The translations under genes were made by a program, and so were the position numbers. From NCBI GenBank assembly GCA_965216535.1, contig OZ244175.1, forward strand, positions 5,332,001 to 5,396,000: 64,000 nucleotides of DNA. The letters run 5' to 3'. Source of the DNA: Hoeflea_A sp965216535 (lineage in GTDB: Bacteria > Pseudomonadota > Alphaproteobacteria > Rhizobiales > Rhizobiaceae). A model generated the notes under the pieces. The model saw only the letters and a program-made list of their open reading frames with translations, was not told where the DNA came from and made no database searches. Shown piece after piece: positions 25,742-33,855 of the stretch (within the stretch, counting starts at the first letter, position 1; the number at the start of each line of letters is the position of its first letter).

Positions 25742-26172
25742 GCAATCTCGCCGAGCTGAAAGTGCCGGGACCGACCATGGTTCCGCTGACCGAGCCGTTC
25801 TGGGATGCAGCGTCCCAGGGCCGGCTGCTGATCCAGCGTTGCCAGAACTGCGGGGCGGCAGTGTTTTATCCGCGCGGCATCTGTCCGAAATGCTGGTCGG
25901 AGAAACTTGAATGGGAACAGGCGAGCGGCCGGGGCAGGCTCAAATCATTTTCCGAGGTGCACAAGCCCGGCCATCCGGGATGGCAACCCGCCGCGCCTTA
26001 CATCGTCGGACTGGTGACGCTGGAGGAAGGGCCTGTCATGCTGAGCCTGATTTTGCCCGGCGAGCGGCCGGTCGCCGTCGGCGATGCGCTTGCTCTCGAA
26101 CCAACCATCATCGGCGGAAGAAAGCTGCCGGTTTTTCGACCGCAGAACGACCAAACGGAGGAAACGATATGA
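25738..26172 (+). CDS. DUF35 OB-fold / zinc-ribbon partner protein
   Basis: A 144-residue two-part protein: an N-terminal rubredoxin-like zinc ribbon (CQNCGAAVFYPRGICPKCW, two C-x2-C pairs) and a C-terminal OB fold. DUF35 proteins dock onto thiolase-fold enzymes and are required by Ltp2 aldolases and by archaeal HMG-CoA synthase/thiolase complexes. It overlaps both neighbours by ATGA, supporting a complex with the preceding protein. Confidence 0.88.
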   Translation: MSNLAELKVPGPTMVPLTEPFWDAASQGRLLIQRCQNCGAAVFYPRGICPKCWSEKLEWEQASGRGRLKSFSEVHKPGHPGWQPAAPYIVGLVTLEEGPVMLSLILPGERPVAVGDALALEPTIIGGRKLPVFRPQNDQTEETI

Positions 26173-26621
26173 GCGAAGACAAACCGGACGGCTGGGCCGG
26201 CACAATCAAAGGAAAGCCGCAGGCAGGCCAGGTAGCGGAGCGCAGCCGCACCACTTCCATGAAGGACATCGAGTCCTTCACCGAGATGACCGGCGACCGC
26301 AACCCCCTGCACTACGACCGGGAGCTCGCCGAAAAGTCGCCGTTCGGCAAACTTATCGTCCAGGGTGGCGTCACCTCGGGCATTCTCAATGCACTTGTTG
26401 CCGAAGACCTCCCGGGCCCCGGCACGGTCTTCCTCGGTGTCGAATGGAAATTCGTCAAGGCTGTCGGCGTCGACGAAACCATCACCGGGCGGGTCGAGGT
26501 GGAGACGGTGCGCGATGACAAGCCTATCTGCACCATCAAGACGGACGTTCTCAATGGGGATGGCGAGGTCTGCCTGACCGGAACCGCCACCACTTATACG
26601 ATGCCGCTGGTTGGGATTTAG
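26169..26621 (+). CDS. MaoC-like enoyl-CoA hydratase
   Basis: A 150-residue hot-dog-fold protein. FTEMTGDRNPLHYDRELAEK contains the (R)-hydratase motif with catalytic Asp (GDRNP) and His (PLH). It starts at the ATG overlapping the DUF35 stop, with GGAGGAAACGAT upstream. The family adds water to trans-2-enoyl-CoA. As part of a DUF35/aldolase module it would produce the 3-hydroxyacyl-CoA that the aldolase cleaves. Confidence 0.85.
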   Translation: MSEDKPDGWAGTIKGKPQAGQVAERSRTTSMKDIESFTEMTGDRNPLHYDRELAEKSPFGKLIVQGGVTSGILNALVAEDLPGPGTVFLGVEWKFVKAVGVDETITGRVEVETVRDDKPICTIKTDVLNGDGEVCLTGTATTYTMPLVGI

Positions 26622-26672
26622 AGCCTTTCCGGGTAATGAGGAGGCTGCTTAACCGGGAAAAGGTATGTCGGC

Positions 26673-27887
26673 TTGGCCGAGGATGACGCAAACCGCTGGT
26701 TCTATCTTGGGCTGACCTGCGTCGCATTGGTGTTTTCGTTGACGACGTGGTTTTCGGCCACCGCGGTGATCCCCGAATTGACTGTCCGTTGGGCGCTGTC
26801 CAGTTCGGAAGCCGCTTGGCTGACCAATGGCGTTCAGGCCGGCTTCGTGGTCGGCGCATTGACCGCCAGCGCACTGTCACTTGCCGATATCTGGCGCATG
26901 CAGTACCTGATGGCGGGCGCCGCATTGCTCGGCGCCATCGCCAATGCAGCGCTGCTTTTCGAACCCGATGCCTCGGGTGCCATCGTCGCCCGCTTCGTAA
27001 CGGGCGTTTCCCTTGCCGGCGTCTACCCGCCGGCGATGAAATTCATGGCCACCTGGTTCGTCAGGGGCCGAGGCCTGGCTCTCGGTCTGCTGGTGGGGTC
27101 GCTCACGCTGGGTTCTGCGATGCCGCATCTGGTCCGCGCCATGGGTGCTGGAGTGGAGTGGAGCAGCGTCGTCACCATCACCTCCCTCGCCAGCGTTGCA
27201 GCAGCTGTCATCTTCTGGTTTCTGCGCGACGGGCCGCACGCCTTCGCCCGCACCCGCGTCGACATTCGGCAGATCGGCAGCATTCTGCGCAACCGACCGG
27301 TGATGCTCGCCAACACTGGCTATTTCGGCCACATGTGGGAACTCTACGCCATGTGGGGCTGGTTTCTGGCTTATGCCAACGCCTCCTTCGAGACGGGCAA
27401 CGCCATATTCGGCAGCAACGCTTCCCTGCTGACCTTCGCAGTGGTGGCGATCGGAATGCCCGGTTGCATCCTCGGCGGCTATTTGTCCGACCGGATCGGG
27501 CGCTGCTACACCACCGCGCTGATGATGACGATATCGGGCGTCTGCGCGGTCGCCATCGGGTTCACGTTCGACGGCCCCGGCTGGCTGTTTGCAACCGTTG
27601 CCCTGTTGTGGGGGCTGACTGTCGTGGCCGACTCGGCCCAGTTTTCGACAGCCGTGACCGAGTTGTCACCGCAGAACCAGGTCGGATCGGCCTTGGCGCT
27701 GCAGATGGGGGTCGGCTTCGCCATTACCATACTCGTCATCTGGCTGACCCCGCTGGTTGTAGATGCGCTTGGGGGCTGGCGTTGGGGCTTCGTCATGCTT
27801 GCGCCGGGACCGCTGGTCGGGGTATGTGCAATTCTGGTGCTTCGCAGAATGCCGGAAGCATCGGCGATGGCGGGCGGCCTCAGATAG
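26673..27887 (+). CDS. MFS transporter
   Basis: A 404-residue major facilitator protein with about 12 hydrophobic helices; the loop after helix 8 reads GGYLSDRIGRCYTT, a typical MFS signature. The start is a TTG at 26673 with AAAGG 9 bp upstream; nearby ATGs are out of frame. It lies in the sulfatase operon after a 51-bp gap containing an imperfect GC-rich hairpin. It could import a related substrate or export a product. Confidence 0.85.
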   Translation: MAEDDANRWFYLGLTCVALVFSLTTWFSATAVIPELTVRWALSSSEAAWLTNGVQAGFVVGALTASALSLADIWRMQYLMAGAALLGAIANAALLFEPDASGAIVARFVTGVSLAGVYPPAMKFMATWFVRGRGLALGLLVGSLTLGSAMPHLVRAMGAGVEWSSVVTITSLASVAAAVIFWFLRDGPHAFARTRVDIRQIGSILRNRPVMLANTGYFGHMWELYAMWGWFLAYANASFETGNAIFGSNASLLTFAVVAIGMPGCILGGYLSDRIGRCYTTALMMTISGVCAVAIGFTFDGPGWLFATVALLWGLTVVADSAQFSTAVTELSPQNQVGSALALQMGVGFAITILVIWLTPLVVDALGGWRWGFVMLAPGPLVGVCAILVLRRMPEASAMAGGLR

Positions 27888-27930
27888 TGATCGTCTGCCG
27901 CATCTCGGTTGTTGGCAGAAAGGACTTCGT

Positions 27931-28779
27931 TTGGCGCAGGGCGGTAAATCCGACGACGTATCGCTGGCCACCGGTAGGCCTCGCGGACGGCCGCGCTACG
28001 ATGAGGCAGACGCCGGTGCCGCGCAGAAATTCCGCAAGCTTGCGGAAACGATCAAGCTTGACCGACGTGATTCCTCGCCGCTCTGGGTACAGTTGAAGCG
28101 CCAGATCGAGGACGCGATTCTGGCAGGTACCCTGCCGGACGATTCCCGCCTGCCCTCCGAACAGGCCATGTGCGAAATGTTCGACCTGTCTCGGCCGGTC
28201 ATCCGGTCGGCCCTCGCCGCGCTCACGGCCGAAGGACGGGTGATAAAGCAGGCGCGGCGCGGCATGTTCGTAGCACCGCAATCGACGGAAGTCCGGTTCA
28301 TGACGTCGACACTCGGCGTTTTCGACGACCTTTCTGCTCGCGGCTACAAGGTCACCGTCAAGACGTTCGACTACGGACTGTATCCGGCGAACGAGCACGA
28401 ACGCCGTGTGTTTAATCTGCCCGACGGGTTCGAAGTCATTCGCGCACGCCGCGTCTACATGGCCGACGGCAAGCCGCTGACCCACACCGACATCTCGCTT
28501 CCGGCGCACCGACTGCCGGGAATGGAACAGTTGGATATGGAGAACCGCTCGATCTTTGAAACGATCCGCGAACGCTACGGCCTCACCGTCATTCGAGCCG
28601 ACAGATGGCTGACGACCGGGCTGGCGCCAGCGGACGTCGCAGAGCGGATGGGTATTGCAGAGGGAAAACCGATGATCAAGATCGACTCGATCGCCTACGA
28701 TCACGACGGCAATGCCCTGGAGTCCTATCACGCTTTCTACGACGCCTCGGTCGCGCCCATTCACATCTCCGCCGAATAG
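27931..28779 (+). CDS. GntR/HutC family transcriptional regulator
   Basis: A 282-residue regulator. After a basic leader (ATGRPRGRPRYDEADAG) comes the GntR winged helix at about residues 50-115 (PLWVQLKRQIEDAIL, then DSRLPSEQAMCEMFDLSRPV, and EGRVIKQARRGMFVAP). The C-terminal HutC/FarR-type UTRA ligand domain has YMADGKPLTHTDISLPAHRL. The TTG start at 27931 has AAAGGA 6 bp upstream; no better start is visible. It is the last gene of the sulfatase operon and sits just before the aldolase operon. It is the best candidate for binding the five 20-bp palindromes of the island, because GntR proteins bind TGGT/ACCA-type inverted repeats. Confidence 0.88.
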   Translation: MAQGGKSDDVSLATGRPRGRPRYDEADAGAAQKFRKLAETIKLDRRDSSPLWVQLKRQIEDAILAGTLPDDSRLPSEQAMCEMFDLSRPVIRSALAALTAEGRVIKQARRGMFVAPQSTEVRFMTSTLGVFDDLSARGYKVTVKTFDYGLYPANEHERRVFNLPDGFEVIRARRVYMADGKPLTHTDISLPAHRLPGMEQLDMENRSIFETIRERYGLTVIRADRWLTTGLAPADVAERMGIAEGKPMIKIDSIAYDHDGNALESYHAFYDASVAPIHISAE

Positions 28780-28817
28780 CATGAGATCCAAATGACGCTA
28801 ATGGCGTTCAGTGATTA

Positions 28818-28837
28818 TTTCTGAGCATAACCAGATT
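28818..28837. promoter_or_regulatory. island GntR-type operator, site 4
   Basis: TTTCTGAGCATAACCAGATT lies immediately upstream of, and just touches, the -35 box of the aldolase promoter. It begins 45 bp before site 5, so two bound dimers could bracket the promoter. Confidence 0.65.
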
Positions 28838-28864
28838 GACAACGGCTTTTCAATACCTTAAATT
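28836..28864 (+). promoter_or_regulatory. promoter of the aldolase/kinase operon
   Basis: A perfect -35 TTGACA (28836-28841) and a -10 TAAATT (28859-28864) are 17 bp apart, about 86 bp before the aldolase start. Operators 4 and 5 flank it. Confidence 0.6.
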
Positions 28865-28882
28865 TCTGGTAACAACCAGATA
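28863..28882. promoter_or_regulatory. island GntR-type operator, site 5
   Basis: TTTCTGGTAACAACCAGATA is the most symmetric of the five sites. It overlaps the end of the -10 box and the predicted transcription start, a classical repressor position. Confidence 0.7.
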
Positions 28883-28949
28883 AACAGCAGTCTAGGGAAT
28901 GTCCTGACCCTCCCGCTCACCATGCGGGTCGCGATGAACAACAGGAATT

Positions 28950-29600
28950 ATGACATCAGACAAAGATGATCTGGCAGTCCGAACGGCGATCGTCGAACAT
29001 TGTCTGACCATGAACCGACTGGGCATCAACCAGGGCAATTCAGGCAATATCAGTGTCCGGCACGGGGACGGCCTGCTGATCACCCCAACCAGTTTGCCCT
29101 ACGACCAGATGTCGCCCGAAGACATCGTCTATCTCGCCACCGACGGCACGCCTGATGGTATACGTGAGCGCTCGAGCGAATGGCGTTTTCACTGCGATAT
29201 CATGCGCCTTCGGCCCGAGGTCAAAGCGATCGTCCACGCACATCCGATGTACTGCACGACCATGGCGATCATGGAGCGCGACATTCCCGCGATCCACTAC
29301 ATGATTGCCGTCGCCGGTGGACCCAACATTCGCTGCGCTCCCTATGCGATCTATGGCTCTGAAGAGCTGTCCAATCATGCCGTGGCCGCGCTTGAAGGCC
29401 GCAAGGCCTGCCTTCTGGCCCATCACGGCATGATCGCGGTGGGATCGTCACTGGATCATGCCATGTGGCTGACCGTGGAAGTGGAGACGCTGGCGCGACA
29501 GTATCACGGCTGCCTGCAGATCGGAGAGCCTCCCCTGCTCTCCGACCGCCAGATCGAAGACGTTATGGCAAAGATGGATGGCTACGGCCATCGCGACTGA
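28950..29600 (+). CDS. class II aldolase (L-fuculose-phosphate aldolase-like)
   Basis: A 216-residue zinc-dependent aldolase/adducin family protein. GNSGNISVRHGDGLLITPTS is the phosphate-binding block. SSEWRFH carries the catalytic Glu, and the zinc ligands are the two His of IVHAHPMY and a His of LLAHHGMIAVG. The family cleaves phosphorylated ketoses to DHAP and an aldehyde, or decarboxylates/epimerises related compounds. It heads the operon aldolase, PfkB kinase, SDR, flavin monooxygenase and is controlled by operators 4 and 5. The substrate is unknown. Confidence 0.87.
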   Translation: MTSDKDDLAVRTAIVEHCLTMNRLGINQGNSGNISVRHGDGLLITPTSLPYDQMSPEDIVYLATDGTPDGIRERSSEWRFHCDIMRLRPEVKAIVHAHPMYCTTMAIMERDIPAIHYMIAVAGGPNIRCAPYAIYGSEELSNHAVAALEGRKACLLAHHGMIAVGSSLDHAMWLTVEVETLARQYHGCLQIGEPPLLSDRQIEDVMAKMDGYGHRD

Positions 29601-29660
29601 TCTTTTCGGCTGGCAATAGCAATTCGCTTTTGCATCTGACCGAATCGAGGAGGAGATTGA

Positions 29661-30608
29661 GTGACGACGTTTGACTTCAGCGCAATCGGATTTTCAGTTC
29701 TTGATGTTCTCGGCCGCTACGCGTCCGAGATGCCACCCCCCGGCGGCGCCACGTTCATCGAGCAAATCCGCATGACGGTCGCTGGCACCGCCGCGGCAAC
29801 CGCCGTCGATTGCGCCATCCTCGGATTGAATGGCCGGATCGTCGCCCGGGTCGGCCACGACGACATGGGCGATTTCATGATTTCGAAAATGCAGCAGTTC
29901 GGCCTCAACACCGACCTGGTGCAGCGCGACGATGAAAAGCAGACGGCCTGCAGCATGCTGCCAATTCTGCCCAATGGGGCGCGAGCTGCTTTTTTTGTTC
30001 CGGGTGCGACCGAAACTTTCACAATCAGCCCGGACGACATGGATGCGGTGCTCGATGCGCGGATCATTCACCTTGGCGGCACCGGTCTGCTGACGGCCTT
30101 CGACGGCGCGCCGTCACTGGACCTGCTGAAACGGGCGAAAGCGCTGGGGCGCAAGACGGCATTCGACCTGATCCTCGCCAACGCCGAGACCGCCACGCTG
30201 GTCGAGCCGCTGCTGCCCTACATCGACTATTTCGTTCCGTCGATCGAGGAGGCCTCGAACATGGCCGGCGTCAGGGACCCAGCCGAAGTTGCACGCTGGT
30301 TCAGGGAGCGCGGTGTGGGCAACGTGCTTCTGACGCTCGAAGGCGACGGCGTTTTCGTCGACCCTTCCGGGGGCGAGCCATTCCGGCTTCCGTCGCACAA
30401 GATCGACGTCGTCGACACCACAGGGTGTGGCGACAGCTTTACTGCTGGCGTCATCGTTGGCGTTTCCAAAGGCTGGGACCTGCGTAAAACCGCCCGGTTC
30501 GCCAACACCGTCGCGGCGAAAGTCGCCATGGGCCTTGGCTCGGACGGCACCTTGACCTCGCTGGAAGATACGTTGGAGGCCATGGAAAGCTGGCCCCTGA
30601 GAGACTGA
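29661..30608 (+). CDS. PfkB family carbohydrate kinase
   Basis: A 315-residue ribokinase-type sugar kinase beginning at a GTG with GAGGAGGAG upstream. The N-terminal AGTAAATAVDCAILG and RVGHDDMGDFMISKM blocks and the C-terminal DTTGCGDSFTAGVIVG signature (catalytic Asp and anion hole) are intact. It phosphorylates a sugar or sugar acid, presumably producing the aldolase substrate, as in fucose-like or tagatose-like pathways. Confidence 0.88.
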   Translation: MTTFDFSAIGFSVLDVLGRYASEMPPPGGATFIEQIRMTVAGTAAATAVDCAILGLNGRIVARVGHDDMGDFMISKMQQFGLNTDLVQRDDEKQTACSMLPILPNGARAAFFVPGATETFTISPDDMDAVLDARIIHLGGTGLLTAFDGAPSLDLLKRAKALGRKTAFDLILANAETATLVEPLLPYIDYFVPSIEEASNMAGVRDPAEVARWFRERGVGNVLLTLEGDGVFVDPSGGEPFRLPSHKIDVVDTTGCGDSFTAGVIVGVSKGWDLRKTARFANTVAAKVAMGLGSDGTLTSLEDTLEAMESWPLRD

Positions 30609-30625
30609 CCGAAGGACTACTACAA

Positions 30626-31384
30626 ATGAGCGATTTGAGCGGAAAAACCGCATTTGTCACCGGAGCCAGCCGCGGTATCGGCGAGGCACTGGCGGTCGGT
30701 CTTGCCGAACATGGCGCAGACCTTGTGATCAACGACTTGGAGCGTGAAGACGAAGCGCTGCAGGATACCAGAGAGAAGATCGAGGCCTTGGGCCGCAAGT
30801 GCTGGACCTACCATCTGGACGTAACGTCCAAGCCGCAGATTGAGGCGGTTGTTGCCGACACGCTGCAGGCCGCCGGGACCATCGATATCCTCGTCAACAA
30901 TGCGGGCATTCTCGTCCCGAAGCTCCTGGAAGATGTCGACGAGTCTCTCTGGGACGCGCACATGGACGTGAATGCCAAGGGCGTGCTGCTGATGACCCAA
31001 GCCGTCCTGCCACATATGCGCGGCAAGAAATCCGGCCGCATCATCAATATCGCGTCGCTCGCCGGACGCCAGGGTGTACCGACCCAGGGCCATTACGCGG
31101 CGACCAAAGGGGTGGTGATTACCCTCACCCGTGTCTTTGCCCAGGAAGTCGGTGCTGACGGCGTCACCGTCAATGCGATTTGTCCGGGCATCATCCTGAC
31201 GGAAATGGGCAAGAACAACCTGGGCAGCGAAGAAGCGATCCAGCACTGGACGGACAACACCTCGCTGAAACGTCTGGGAGACCCGAACGACATCATCGGG
31301 CCGGCTGTTTTCTTCGCCTCCGATCTATCTGATTTCGTCACCGGACAGGCGCTCAATGTCTGTGGCGGCCTCTACTTCCACTAG
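30626..31384 (+). CDS. short-chain dehydrogenase/reductase
   Basis: A 252-residue classical SDR: cofactor motif TGASRGIG, ILVNNAGIL, catalytic Ser in IINIASLAGR and YAATK (Tyr and Lys). It oxidises or reduces a hydroxyl/oxo group with NAD(P). It follows the kinase after 17 bp, so it probably prepares the sugar for phosphorylation or processes an aldolase product. Confidence 0.9.
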   Translation: MSDLSGKTAFVTGASRGIGEALAVGLAEHGADLVINDLEREDEALQDTREKIEALGRKCWTYHLDVTSKPQIEAVVADTLQAAGTIDILVNNAGILVPKLLEDVDESLWDAHMDVNAKGVLLMTQAVLPHMRGKKSGRIINIASLAGRQGVPTQGHYAATKGVVITLTRVFAQEVGADGVTVNAICPGIILTEMGKNNLGSEEAIQHWTDNTSLKRLGDPNDIIGPAVFFASDLSDFVTGQALNVCGGLYFH

Positions 31385-31393
31385 GAGCAGCAC

Positions 31394-32839
31394 ATGGAAC
31401 AGGTTGCCATCATTGGCGCCGGACCCGGTGGCATTGCCGTGGCGCGCGAACTCAAGCGCCGGAGATTTGCGCCGACAATTTTCGAAATGCACGATTCGGC
31501 CGGAGGGCAATGGAACAACGCCAGCAAAAACAGCGGCGTCTGGCCGAAGATGCGCACCAACACCTACCTGGAAGCAACGCGATTTTCTGAGGACGACTAC
31601 CCGGAAGGCACCGCCCTTTTCCCCCGAAACACGGAAGTGTTGGCGCATTTTCAAGCCTATGCCGATCGTCACGGTGTGCTCGACAACGCACGCTTCAACA
31701 CCGAACTCGTACGGCTGGAGCGAACAGATGGCGGCTATCGGCTGACGCTGCGAAGCGGCGAAAAGGAAGAGGTCCTGACCTTCCCGAAGGTCGTGGTTGC
31801 GACCGGGCGCTACAACAAACCGACAATTCCGCCCATACCCGGCATCGACAGCTTCACCGGTGAACTTGGTGTAAATCACTGTTTTCATTACAAGGATCCG
31901 GAACTTTACCGGGGTAAACATGTCGTGGTCGCCGGCGGCTCGATCTCGGCGTTGGAGATCGCGTCGGACCTGGCAATGCTGGGAGCTGCGTCGGTTCACC
32001 TGTCGCAGCGGCGTCAGCGTTATGTGGTTCCGAAAATGTCGAGCGGCACGCCGATCGAATACTTCGCCTTTACCTTTGGCGGCGCGGAAACGCTCCACAG
32101 TGGGAATCAGCAGGCCATGGAGGACATGCAACGGGACTTTCTGATGACCTACGCTGGCAACCCGGCGCGCTATGGCGCCCCCGCTCCGCATTCGGATCTG
32201 AAAAAGGCCGGCGCCACCGGGTCCCAGCACTATCTGAATCTGGTCGCCGAAGACCGGCTGGTGCCGGTGCCCTGGTTTCGCGAAGTGTCCGGACGGACGG
32301 TCACCTTCACCGATGGTCGGCAGATCGAGGCCGATGCCATTCTGGCGGGTACCGGTTTCGACCTTCACCTGCCGTTTCTGTCGGACGATATCAGTGAGAC
32401 CGTTCAAAACGACCGCAAGGGGCTGCAACTTGCGGAGTTTACCTTCCATCCGGACCTGCCGGGTCTGGCCTTTGTCGGCCTTTGGGCCCAGCAGGGTTCG
32501 TATCCGGTGCCGTTGGAACAGCAGGCACGCTATGTCGCGTACACCTGGGGCGACGTTATTCCGGCGCCAAGTGACAGGGAGTTGCGAGAGGCGCTGCAGG
32601 CCTGCGCCGACGAGGACCATCACGACGACTACCAGAATCAGAATGCCATGGCGTTGCGTTTTGCCCGGCTCTGCGGAACCGATCCCGCAAATCTTGATGA
32701 TCCGGCATTGCTGGCAAAGATCCGCAAAAGCGCGACAACCGGCATTCTTTACCGGCTGACCGGACCGGATGCGTTGCCCGATGGCGTCGAGCGGTTCCTG
32801 CGTCAGTACGAGAAATACGCGCCGCCGGAGGACCAGTGA
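31394..32839 (+). CDS. flavin-containing monooxygenase-like protein
   Basis: A 481-residue group-B-like flavoprotein: FAD motif IIGAGPGGIAVARELK, NADPH motif VVVAGGSISALEIASDLA, and between them FTGELGVNHCFHY, which resembles the FMO fingerprint but has two extra residues. Such enzymes insert oxygen at N, S or a ketone carbon (Baeyer-Villiger). In an island with a sulfatase and a TauABC-like importer, oxidation of a sulfur- or nitrogen-containing intermediate is possible, but this is inference. Confidence 0.82.
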   Translation: MEQVAIIGAGPGGIAVARELKRRRFAPTIFEMHDSAGGQWNNASKNSGVWPKMRTNTYLEATRFSEDDYPEGTALFPRNTEVLAHFQAYADRHGVLDNARFNTELVRLERTDGGYRLTLRSGEKEEVLTFPKVVVATGRYNKPTIPPIPGIDSFTGELGVNHCFHYKDPELYRGKHVVVAGGSISALEIASDLAMLGAASVHLSQRRQRYVVPKMSSGTPIEYFAFTFGGAETLHSGNQQAMEDMQRDFLMTYAGNPARYGAPAPHSDLKKAGATGSQHYLNLVAEDRLVPVPWFREVSGRTVTFTDGRQIEADAILAGTGFDLHLPFLSDDISETVQNDRKGLQLAEFTFHPDLPGLAFVGLWAQQGSYPVPLEQQARYVAYTWGDVIPAPSDRELREALQACADEDHHDDYQNQNAMALRFARLCGTDPANLDDPALLAKIRKSATTGILYRLTGPDALPDGVERFLRQYEKYAPPEDQ

Positions 32840-32866
32840 ACCGCACTCATCGTCTCTTGTCGGCGT

Positions 32867-33715
32867 TTACGAATTGAGGGCTGCGGCCGCCGCTTCACTT
32901 GCGGCGATGTGCTCGTGTGCGTCCGGCTGGGTCTGCACCAGAAGCAGGAACAGGAGATCGGTCAGGGTCAGTTGTGCGTCTCGCGCGGTAATAGCTGAAC
33001 TGCGCACCTTTTCTTCGTCAGCCACGGTAAACAGCCGTATGTCGGCGATGGCATGGAGAGGGTTTTTGGCCACCCGGGCAGCCGCCACGACCTTCGCGCC
33101 ACGCTCTTTTGCAAACTGGGCAATCTTGACGGTTTCCGCGCTGGCCCCGGAGTGGGAGAGCGCGAACAAGACATCGCCGGTGCCGAGGGTCGACGCGTTG
33201 GCCATCTGGATGTGAACGTCACCGTCATACTGAACGTTGTGCCCGAGTTTCTGCAGCTTGTAGGAGAAGTCGCGGGCCACCAACGACGAGGCGCCTACGC
33301 CGATCAGGTTGATGCGTTGTGCCGTCGTCAGGAGTTCGAGCGCCTGATGGATGTCCTGTTCACGGTTGACCTGGAGTGTCTGCTGGATCGACATGAGTTT
33401 GCTGCCGATCAGTTTCTTCAGGACAACCGGATAGTCATCTCCCGCCTGGATCGTGCCGTGGATCAGCCCGTCCGGGATCTCCTGCCTGCGCGCCCTTGCC
33501 TCACTCACCGCCAGCTTGAGGTCCGAATAGCCAGAAAACCCGAGTTTCTGGCTGAATTTCACGATGCTGGATTGGCTGGTGCCGGTTTCCGTGGCCAGCG
33601 CCGCCGATGACAGTCGAAGAACCTGCTCCGGCCGTTCGACGATGTATTGGCCGATTTGACGGTCGCCCGGCGACATGGTGTCGAGAGTGGCCTCGATCTT
33701 CACGAGAACGGACAT
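32867..33715 (-). CDS. RpiR/MurR-like transcriptional regulator
   Basis: A 282-residue RpiR family regulator: N-terminal HTH_6 domain (residues 1-77; SSAALATETGTSQSSIVKFS) and a SIS sugar-isomerase domain (about 120-250) with NLIGVGASSLVARDFSYK and LFALSHSGASAETVKIA. In E. coli the homologous MurR senses MurNAc-6-phosphate and represses murQ. The neighbours here (AnmK, MurQ, a peptide importer, a MurA copy) make the same role very likely. It is divergent from a GNAT gene, with paired GAAT-N5-ATTC boxes between them. Confidence 0.9.
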   Translation of the reverse strand: MSVLVKIEATLDTMSPGDRQIGQYIVERPEQVLRLSSAALATETGTSQSSIVKFSQKLGFSGYSDLKLAVSEARARRQEIPDGLIHGTIQAGDDYPVVLKKLIGSKLMSIQQTLQVNREQDIHQALELLTTAQRINLIGVGASSLVARDFSYKLQKLGHNVQYDGDVHIQMANASTLGTGDVLFALSHSGASAETVKIAQFAKERGAKVVAAARVAKNPLHAIADIRLFTVADEEKVRSSAITARDAQLTLTDLLFLLLVQTQPDAHEHIAASEAAAAALNS

Positions 33716-33784
33716 GTGGGTCTCCCGGCCTGATTCTGCGACCGCCTCATCGCAGGTGCAACCAGCATGAGGGTCATGCCGGCA

Positions 33785-33812
33785 TTGTCAACGCTGTGGA
33801 ATATTCTATCTC
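33785..33812 (+). promoter_or_regulatory. candidate promoter of the GNAT gene
   Basis: -35 TTGTCA (33785-33790) and -10 TATCTC (33807-33812) are 16 bp apart, with the first RpiR-type box beginning in the spacer. No good promoter was seen for the divergent regulator gene. Confidence 0.4.
33799..33811. promoter_or_regulatory. RpiR/MurR-type box A1 (weak)
   Basis: GAATATTCTATCT is an imperfect form of the GAAT-N5-ATTC palindrome found at 33831, 41635 and 41668. It starts 32 bp before the next box, close to the 33-bp spacing at murQ. Confidence 0.45.
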
Positions 33813-33830
33813 ACAACCTCGGAGAATGTA

Positions 33831-33843
33831 GAATATTTCATTC
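33831..33843. promoter_or_regulatory. RpiR/MurR-type box A2
   Basis: GAATATTTCATTC has the outer GAAT/ATTC arms of the locus motif. It lies 12 bp before the GNAT start codon, in the transcribed leader if the promoter above is right. Confidence 0.55.
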
Positions 33844-33855
33844 AATCGCACTAAG

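Noticed and set aside
26624..26663. Imperfect GC-rich hairpin between the MaoC and MFS genes as an operon terminator
   Set aside because: The arms need a bulge and a mismatch, there is no T-run, and the MFS ribosome site lies inside it; the operon probably continues.
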